The position numbers were made by a program, and so were the translations under genes. The notes beneath the pieces are model-generated. The model was given only the letters and a program-made list of their open reading frames with translations, was not told the DNA's origin and searched no databases. From Nitrosarchaeum sp. (GTDB lineage: Archaea > Thermoproteota > Nitrososphaeria > Nitrososphaerales > Nitrosopumilaceae): DNA of 11,132 nt. Position 1 is the first letter of the stretch; every line of letters begins with the position of its first letter. Of this stretch, positions 7,044 to 11,132 are shown in pieces. The stretch is taken from assembly GCA_004297665.1 (NCBI GenBank), contig SCUP01000262.1, positions 1 through 11,132 on the forward strand, read 5' to 3'.

Positions 7044-8210
7044 TTATTTATCATTAATTATCTTTTTTTCAAGTCTGTCTTCTAGTGGAATTTCAATTAA
7101 ATCTCCCATTCTGAGTTCTTTCAGACCTGCTGCAACTGCTTTTGCACCATCATCGTCTTTTTCAAGACCTAAAATTGACATCAAGTATGCGGCACCAGTT
7201 TTTCCTGCCAATTCCCCAAAGACAATTCTTCGTGTGTTTCCAACTGCTCTTGGTGGGATTGGTTCATAGGCTGCAGGATTTCGTAGTATTGCTGCAAGAT
7301 GTGTTCCTGCTTTGTGTTTGTATGCAGAAGAGCCTACAATTGGTTTTGAATCATATGGTTTAATCGACGTATACTCTTCGATTAGCCTAGATAAGTCTAG
7401 TAGCATATCTAATCTGAAATCGTTTGGTGATTTGTATAGATATGTCAATGCTACTGCAATTTCTGCAAGAGGTGGAATGCCTGTTCTTTCTCCTATTCCA
7501 TCAATTGTGGTATGTATCTGATCTACTCCTGCATCACATGCAGAAAATGCATTAGCTACTGCAAATCCTATGTCATTGTGGACATGTGCATCAAGTGGAA
7601 CGTCTATCACGTCTCTTACTGTTTTAACAAAATTATACATCCCTATTGGACGCATAATTCCAACAGTGTCTGGCAAACTTATCCTGTCTACTCCTGCCTC
7701 TTCAATTGCCTTACACACCTTTAACAAAAATTCTGGCTCTGCTCTGCTTCCGTCCTCAACTGTAAATCTAATTTTTAGTCCATGTGATTTTGCATATTCT
7801 ACTGTTTCAACTGCTCTGCTCAAGGCTTCTTCCCTTGTAATTCGTAGCTTATCTTTTAGATGAATATCTGAAATTCCAAGATATGCAGCACACCATTTTG
7901 CATCACAGCTTAACGAGATGTCTATGTCTTCTTTGAGAGCTCTTCCATGAGATACGATGTCCGCTTTTAATCCTTGTTTGATAATTGTTTTAGTTGCTTC
8001 TTTGTGATCTTTGGAAACAACTGGCGAAATTTCAATTTGATCTACTCCAAAATAATCTAACATCCATGCAATCTGTATTCTTTGTTTATTTGTAAATGAA
8101 ACTCCTGGATGCTGTTCTCCTTCTCTTAGAGTACTGTCTAATACTTTGATTTTCTTTGGATTTTTGTCATATGCATTGTAAATGTCTGCATAGTGATTCG
8201 GATCTTTCAT
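7044..8210 (-). CDS. lysS: Homocitrate synthase (LysS-type, DRE-TIM family)
   Basis: Condenses 2-oxoglutarate with acetyl-CoA to homocitrate, the first step of the 2-aminoadipate route to lysine. DRE-TIM metallolyase hallmarks are visible: LDSTLREGEQHPG (24-36, metal ligand Asp25 and catalytic Arg29), FTVEDGSRAEPE (149-160), SLPDTVG (178-184), metal-binding His209/His211 in DAHVHNDIG, and GIGERTGIPPL (238-248). The GERxGIxPL form is that of homocitrate synthases rather than the GERAGNA of isopropylmalate synthases. At 388 residues it lacks the large C-terminal LeuA-type regulatory domain, and it is followed directly by lysW, which supports the assignment. ATG at 8210 has a good TATA box about 33 nt upstream. 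Other DRE-TIM acyltransferases (isopropylmalate or citramalate synthase) are less likely alternatives. Confidence 0.87.
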   Translation of the reverse strand: MKDPNHYADIYNAYDKNPKKIKVLDSTLREGEQHPGVSFTNKQRIQIAWMLDYFGVDQIEISPVVSKDHKEATKTIIKQGLKADIVSHGRALKEDIDISLSCDAKWCAAYLGISDIHLKDKLRITREEALSRAVETVEYAKSHGLKIRFTVEDGSRAEPEFLLKVCKAIEEAGVDRISLPDTVGIMRPIGMYNFVKTVRDVIDVPLDAHVHNDIGFAVANAFSACDAGVDQIHTTIDGIGERTGIPPLAEIAVALTYLYKSPNDFRLDMLLDLSRLIEEYTSIKPYDSKPIVGSSAYKHKAGTHLAAILRNPAAYEPIPPRAVGNTRRIVFGELAGKTGAAYLMSILGLEKDDDGAKAVAAGLKELRMGDLIEIPLEDRLEKKIINDK

Positions 8211-8235
8211 TACAGAAAACGTTCACATAAATTGA

Positions 8236-8250
8236 GAATATAAATATATT
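8236..8250 (-). promoter_or_regulatory. TATA box of the homocitrate synthase-lysWXK operon
   Basis: On the minus strand AATATATTTATATTC is centred about 33 nt upstream of the homocitrate synthase ATG (8210). Initiation about 25 nt downstream would give a leader of only about 8 nt. It is the best TATA element in the window, and it lies between the operator-like palindrome and the gene. Confidence 0.65.
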
Positions 8251-8271
8251 CGTACTACTTTCGCTGAAAAT

Positions 8272-8301
8272 TACTTGCGATGATCCTAATTTAGGCAAGT
8301 A
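8272..8301. promoter_or_regulatory. Nested palindrome, probable operator of the lysine operon
   Basis: TACTTGC (8272-8278) is repeated inverted as GCAAGTA (8295-8301), and between them lies the perfect 11-nt palindrome CCTAA-T-TTAGG (8285-8295). A further pair, ACTTTCG (8257-8263) and CGAAAGT (8316-8322), surrounds both. It sits about 25-50 nt upstream of the TATA box of the homocitrate synthase operon and just downstream of the Lrp-family gene. Lrp/AsnC regulators bind short inverted repeats of this size; binding by the adjacent LysM-like protein is inferred. Confidence 0.5.
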
Positions 8302-8326
8302 TGGAAATTATAAACCGAAAGTCGCT

Positions 8327-8746
8327 TTATGCTACTTTTCTTAAAATAATTACTGTATTGGTGTCAATCACACCTGGAATTTTTCTTAATGCATCTATAC
8401 TGCTGTTTATTTCAGAGATGTTTGTTGCACTGATTATTGTAGTTATGTCATACTGCCCAGTAATCTCGTAAACTGTTTTGACTCCTTCTAATTTTGCAAG
8501 TTTTTCTGAAACTTTTGATGTATCTGTTGCAGAATCTACAGATATTAACACAATAGCACTTGTAGCGTTTTCTTCTCCTATCTCAACAGTGAATCTTTTG
8601 ATAGTCTTACTGTCTACGAGATTTTTTACTCTTCTTCTAACAGCTGATTCAGATAATTTTAGTTTCTTTCCAATATCTACAAAAGATTCTCTAGAGTCTT
8701 CTTTAAGAAAATTTATTATTTTTTCATCTACTTTGTCTTTATACAT
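8327..8746 (-). CDS. lysM: Lrp/AsnC-family regulator, LysM-like
   Basis: A feast/famine DNA-binding regulator. Numbered from the ATG at 8746 (139 residues): an N-terminal winged helix-turn-helix (VDEKIINFLKEDSRES, then IGKKLKLSESAVRRRVKNL, about 4-44) and a C-terminal RAM domain (about 63-138) with the effector-loop motif YEITGQYDI (93-101). In Sulfolobus, LysM activates the lysine operon and its DNA binding is reduced by lysine; the position here, between lysJ and homocitrate synthase, suggests the same role, but this is inference and the symbol is provisional. A longer start at 8776 would add ten residues and a 38-nt overlap with lysJ; the 8746 ATG overlaps lysJ by 8 nt and begins where family members normally begin. 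The gap after its stop holds the palindrome and TATA box described separately. Confidence 0.87.
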   Translation of the reverse strand: MYKDKVDEKIINFLKEDSRESFVDIGKKLKLSESAVRRRVKNLVDSKTIKRFTVEIGEENATSAIVLISVDSATDTSKVSEKLAKLEGVKTVYEITGQYDITTIISATNISEINSSIDALRKIPGVIDTNTVIILRKVA

Positions 8747-9914
8747 TATTTTTTTGCTCCTCTTTAGTAAGTACAATGTCTAGGGTTTGTAAAACTTTCG
8801 TTATGTCTTCTTTAGATATTACTAATGGTGGAAGAATTCTTAGAATGTTTCTACCTGAATATAGCATTAAAATTCCTTCTTTCATAAGGTTCATTAGAAT
8901 GTCTTTTACCTCGAATTTCAATTCTACTCCTATCATCAATCCCTTTCCTCTAACTTCTCTAATTATCGAGTGTTTTTCTTTTAACTTTTCTAAACCTTCT
9001 CTGAATAGTTTTCCCATCTTCTCAGCATTTTCAATCAGACCGTCTTGTGTAAGCGCTTGTAATGTTGCTATCCCTGCAGCACAAGAAAGTGGGTTTCCTC
9101 CAAACGTCGAAGAATGTTCTCCTTTACTCATCGCAGCAAGAATGTCTGGTCTTACTAAAGTTGCACCCATTGGAACTCCTCCAGCAATACCCTTTGCAAG
9201 ACATAAAATATCTGGTGCAGTATTCCAATGATCACACGCCCATAGTCGTCCTGTTCTGCCTAATCCTGCTTGTATTTCGTCAAAAATTAGAAGAATTCCT
9301 TTTTCGTCACAAACCTTTCTTACTTCTTGTAAAAATCCGTCTGGTGCAACATTGATCCCGCTTTCTCCTTGAATTGGTTCTAAAATAACAAATGCAGTAT
9401 CTGCATCAATTGTAGAACGGAGAGATTCAATATCGCCAAATGATGCAAAAGAAACTTTTTCAACTAGTGGTTCAAACGCTTTTTTGTATTTTGGATTAAA
9501 TGTTAATGAAAGAGCCCCTAGTGATTTTCCGTGATATGATCCTTTCATTGCAACCATTCCTTTTTTGCCAGTGAACTTTCTCGCAAATTTTATTGCAGCT
9601 TCTATTGCTTCTGCACCACTGTTGTTTAGATGAACTTGAGTCAATCCTTTTGGTGCCAGACCAATTAATGTTTTGAGAAATTCTTCTCTGGTTTTATTGT
9701 ATAATGAGCTGTGTACTGTGATTATTTTGTCCACTTGTTCTTTGATTGCTTTTACTACTCTTTTATTTTGATGTCCAACAATTGCTACACCATATCCTCC
9801 CATGCAATCGATGTACTCTTTTCCATCAACATCCCAAACATGAGCTCCAACTCCTTTTTCAATTGTAACTGGAAATCTTTGATACAGACCTCCCATAAAG
9901 TCATCTTCAGTCAT
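8739..9914 (-). CDS. lysJ: [LysW]-aminoadipate semialdehyde / glutamate semialdehyde aminotransferase
   Basis: Class III PLP-dependent aminotransferase of the acetylornithine transaminase group, 391 residues. It aminates the LysW-bound semialdehyde, using glutamate as donor, to give LysW-lysine (or LysW-ornithine). Visible: the phosphate-binding NNSGAEAIEAAIKFAR (97-112), ring-stacking YHG (127-129), FDEIQAGLGRTG (211-222) with the PLP-nitrogen-binding Asp212, the Schiff-base Lys241 in LAKGIAGGVPMGA, and STFGGNPLSC (269-278). By sequence alone it could be called ArgD; its place in a LysW cluster decides the name. The ATG at 9914 overlaps the lysZ stop by 8 nt (ATGACTGA), and its end overlaps lysM. 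Confidence 0.92.
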   Translation of the reverse strand: MTEDDFMGGLYQRFPVTIEKGVGAHVWDVDGKEYIDCMGGYGVAIVGHQNKRVVKAIKEQVDKIITVHSSLYNKTREEFLKTLIGLAPKGLTQVHLNNSGAEAIEAAIKFARKFTGKKGMVAMKGSYHGKSLGALSLTFNPKYKKAFEPLVEKVSFASFGDIESLRSTIDADTAFVILEPIQGESGINVAPDGFLQEVRKVCDEKGILLIFDEIQAGLGRTGRLWACDHWNTAPDILCLAKGIAGGVPMGATLVRPDILAAMSKGEHSSTFGGNPLSCAAGIATLQALTQDGLIENAEKMGKLFREGLEKLKEKHSIIREVRGKGLMIGVELKFEVKDILMNLMKEGILMLYSGRNILRILPPLVISKEDITKVLQTLDIVLTKEEQKNNV

Positions 9915-10710
9915 GTTTAATCACCGTACAATTATCGTGTGCTATAGCCGATGATATAGGATTTTCTCTTTGACCATTTGCAATGAGTGCTTCTTTTACT
10001 CCCATATCTAGAGCTTCAGTAGATGCAAGAATTTTCTTTTCCATACCTGGACCTATCTTTGGTCTGATTTCCTTTGCTTCTGCTAATGTTAGTTTAGTTA
10101 CAAGCTTGTCATCCATGAAAAGTCCATCTACATTTGTTATGAACAACACTTTATCAGATCCTACACTTCCCGCTACATATGCTGCTGCTCTATCCCCGTC
10201 AACATTGAGAAACTCTGATTCTTCACTAATTGCAATAGGTGAAATTACAGGCGTCAAACCTTGGTCTAAAAGTGATTTAATGAAATCTGAATTGACTTTT
10301 GTAATTTTACCTGTATACCCTCCATCGATTGCCTGTTTTCGACCTTTTTCGTTGATAATTAGCAGTGTTTTTTTTCGCTCTGCTTGAATTACTCTGGCAT
10401 CAACACCTGAAAGACCAATTGCATTGATTCCATTTTTTTGAAGCATTTGAACAATTGTCTTGTTGATTCGCCCAGACATTACCATTGTAAAAATTTCTGC
10501 TGTTTCTTTGTCTGTGTATCTACTCTTTATTCCACTAGGCGATGTTACGAATTTTGGTTCTTTTCCAAGTTGTTCACAAACTTTTGTAACTTCTTTTCCT
10601 CCTCCGTGAACTATGATTAATCCTTCTGTCTCTGCAACTTTTTTAATATCTGAAATAGTTGATGGATGTAAATTATCTACTACGCTTCCACCAATTTTGA
10701 TTGTGATCAT
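9907..10710 (-). CDS. lysZ: [LysW]-aminoadipate / [LysW]-glutamate kinase
   Basis: Amino-acid-kinase-fold enzyme, 267 residues, that phosphorylates the side-chain carboxylate of LysW-bound aminoadipate (or glutamate). Family motifs in order: MITIKIGGSVV at the N-terminus, the glycine loop IVHGGGKEV (33-41), SGIKSRYTDKETAEIF (59-74), GLSGVDARV (98-106), NVDGDRAAAYVAGSVGSDK (168-186), FITNVDGLF (189-197) and GPGMEKKI (218-225). These are the ArgB/LysZ motifs; the SRYTD form in place of the usual RVTD of acetylglutamate kinases and the gene neighbours point to the LysW substrate. ATG at 10710 is 2 nt from the lysY stop. Confidence 0.92.
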   Translation of the reverse strand: MITIKIGGSVVDNLHPSTISDIKKVAETEGLIIVHGGGKEVTKVCEQLGKEPKFVTSPSGIKSRYTDKETAEIFTMVMSGRINKTIVQMLQKNGINAIGLSGVDARVIQAERKKTLLIINEKGRKQAIDGGYTGKITKVNSDFIKSLLDQGLTPVISPIAISEESEFLNVDGDRAAAYVAGSVGSDKVLFITNVDGLFMDDKLVTKLTLAEAKEIRPKIGPGMEKKILASTEALDMGVKEALIANGQRENPISSAIAHDNCTVIKHD

Positions 10711-10712
10711 TT

Positions 10713-11132
10713 CTATACAGGAGTAAGTGGTGTGTATCTCAAGCCATCCATTTCATCAAAGCCACACATGACATTCATGTTTTGTATGGCAGAACCGGCT
10801 GCACCTTTCATTAGATTATCGGATGCTGAAATAGCAATCAATCTATGATTTTCTTCATCTATATCAAAACCTATATCACAAAAGTTTGAACCAACTACAA
10901 ATTTTGGATCTGGGAATTTATACAATCCGTTTTTATCTCGAATTAATCGAATAAATCTTTCTTGACCGTAAGCTTCCCGATACATTTTCCATATCTCTTT
11001 TTCATCAATATCTTTTTTCATAAATGTATGATTTGTACATAAAATTCCACGAACTACATCTACTGCGTGTGGACTCATTGAGACATGAATTTTCTTTCCT
11101 GCAATTTCACTTAGCTCTTGTTCTATTTCACC
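10713..11132 (-). CDS. lysY: [LysW]-aminoadipate/glutamate phosphate reductase, N-terminal part outside the window
   Basis: NADPH-dependent reductase of the ArgC/LysY group that reduces the LysW-bound acyl phosphate to the semialdehyde. The frame is open to the right edge, so an internal Met at 11078 is not the start: the upstream residues GEIEQELSEIAGKKIHV belong to the same protein and match the family segment just after the catalytic His. Only the last 139 residues, about 40% of a typical protein, are visible. They contain SPHAVDVVRGIL, VVGSNFCDIGFDID and DNLMKGAAGSAIQNMNVM, the conserved substrate/dimer region of the catalytic domain. The NADP-binding domain and active-site Cys lie beyond 11132 and cannot be checked. 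It precedes lysZ by 2 nt, and the promoter of this half-operon is outside the window. Confidence 0.9.
   Translation of the reverse strand, partial: GEIEQELSEIAGKKIHVSMSPHAVDVVRGILCTNHTFMKKDIDEKEIWKMYREAYGQERFIRLIRDKNGLYKFPDPKFVVGSNFCDIGFDIDEENHRLIAISASDNLMKGAAGSAIQNMNVMCGFDEMDGLRYTPLTPV

Noticed and set aside
6907..7269. A plus-strand reading frame across the lysW-homocitrate synthase junction
   Set aside because: The opposite strand carries lysW with both CxxC pairs and the EDWG tail, plus the end of homocitrate synthase; the plus-strand frame looks like a membrane protein only because of T-rich antisense codons.
8211..8326. A riboswitch or attenuator in the homocitrate synthase leader
   Set aside because: The TATA box lies downstream of the repeats, so they would not be transcribed from the main promoter, and the inner palindrome has a one-base centre unsuited to an RNA hairpin; a DNA operator fits better.
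8747..8776. Ten-residue N-terminal extension of the Lrp-family regulator
   Set aside because: It would overlap lysJ by 38 nt and precede the normal family N-terminus; the ATG at 8746 gives a usual short overlap.
8776..9231. A 151-codon plus-strand reading frame antisense to lysJ
   Set aside because: It lies wholly inside a clear aminotransferase gene, has no recognisable motif and no ribosome site; it is a by-product of codon composition.
9983..10387. A 134-codon plus-strand reading frame antisense to lysZ
   Set aside because: Ser/Leu-rich shadow of a well-supported kinase gene, with no family resemblance.
10713..11078. A complete 121-residue protein starting at the Met at 11078
   Set aside because: The frame continues to the window edge with family-conserved residues, so this is the C-terminal part of lysY.

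Overview
The window looks like part of an ammonia-oxidising thaumarchaeon (Nitrososphaeria), probably of the Nitrosopumilus/Nitrosarchaeum type. The DNA is AT-rich. Several genes are archaeal in kind: a DnaG-type primase/exosome subunit, CTP-dependent riboflavin kinase, diphthine synthase and LysW-dependent lysine/arginine biosynthesis. The first gene strongly resembles the crotonase-type 3-hydroxypropionyl-CoA dehydratase/crotonyl-CoA hydratase of the thaumarchaeal 3-hydroxypropionate/4-hydroxybutyrate carbon-fixation cycle. The genus is an inference; no rRNA or other direct marker is present.

Left part (1-3157, plus strand): a crotonase gene that enters from outside the window, a HesB/IscA-type iron-sulfur carrier with its own TATA-like promoter, and a dnaG-ribK pair separated by 9 nt behind a clear Shine-Dalgarno sequence. 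Right part (3180-11132, minus strand): reading in the direction of transcription, lysY (cut by the right edge), lysZ, lysJ and an Lrp/AsnC regulator (lysM-like), then a 116-nt promoter/operator gap, then homocitrate synthase, lysW, lysX, lysK, dphB and finally ribL. The two strands meet tail to tail between ribK and ribL at about 3158-3179.

The lys genes form an almost complete LysW-carrier pathway. Homocitrate synthase opens the 2-aminoadipate route. LysX loads aminoadipate (and perhaps glutamate) onto the small carrier protein LysW, and LysZ, LysY and LysJ phosphorylate, reduce and transaminate it. LysK then releases lysine (or ornithine). Genes are spaced by 2-22 nt or overlap by 1-8 nt, which implies translational coupling. 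LysW is only 55 codons long. ribK and ribL together make FMN and then FAD, and both carry N-terminal winged-helix extensions.

Points most worth a second look: LysW ends in ...EDWGQ rather than the usual ...EDWGE, so the residue normally modified is Gln, as in the unprocessed form of the mycobacterial tag Pup; diphthine synthase carries a C-terminal DUF357-like domain; a nested palindrome sits upstream of the homocitrate synthase TATA box; and a 16-17-nt motif occurs upstream of both dnaG and homocitrate synthase. Several starts were corrected from sequence context (ribK, ribL, lysX, lysM), and two genes run off the window edges. No gap exceeds 300 bases. I saw no RNA genes, CRISPR arrays or mobile elements.
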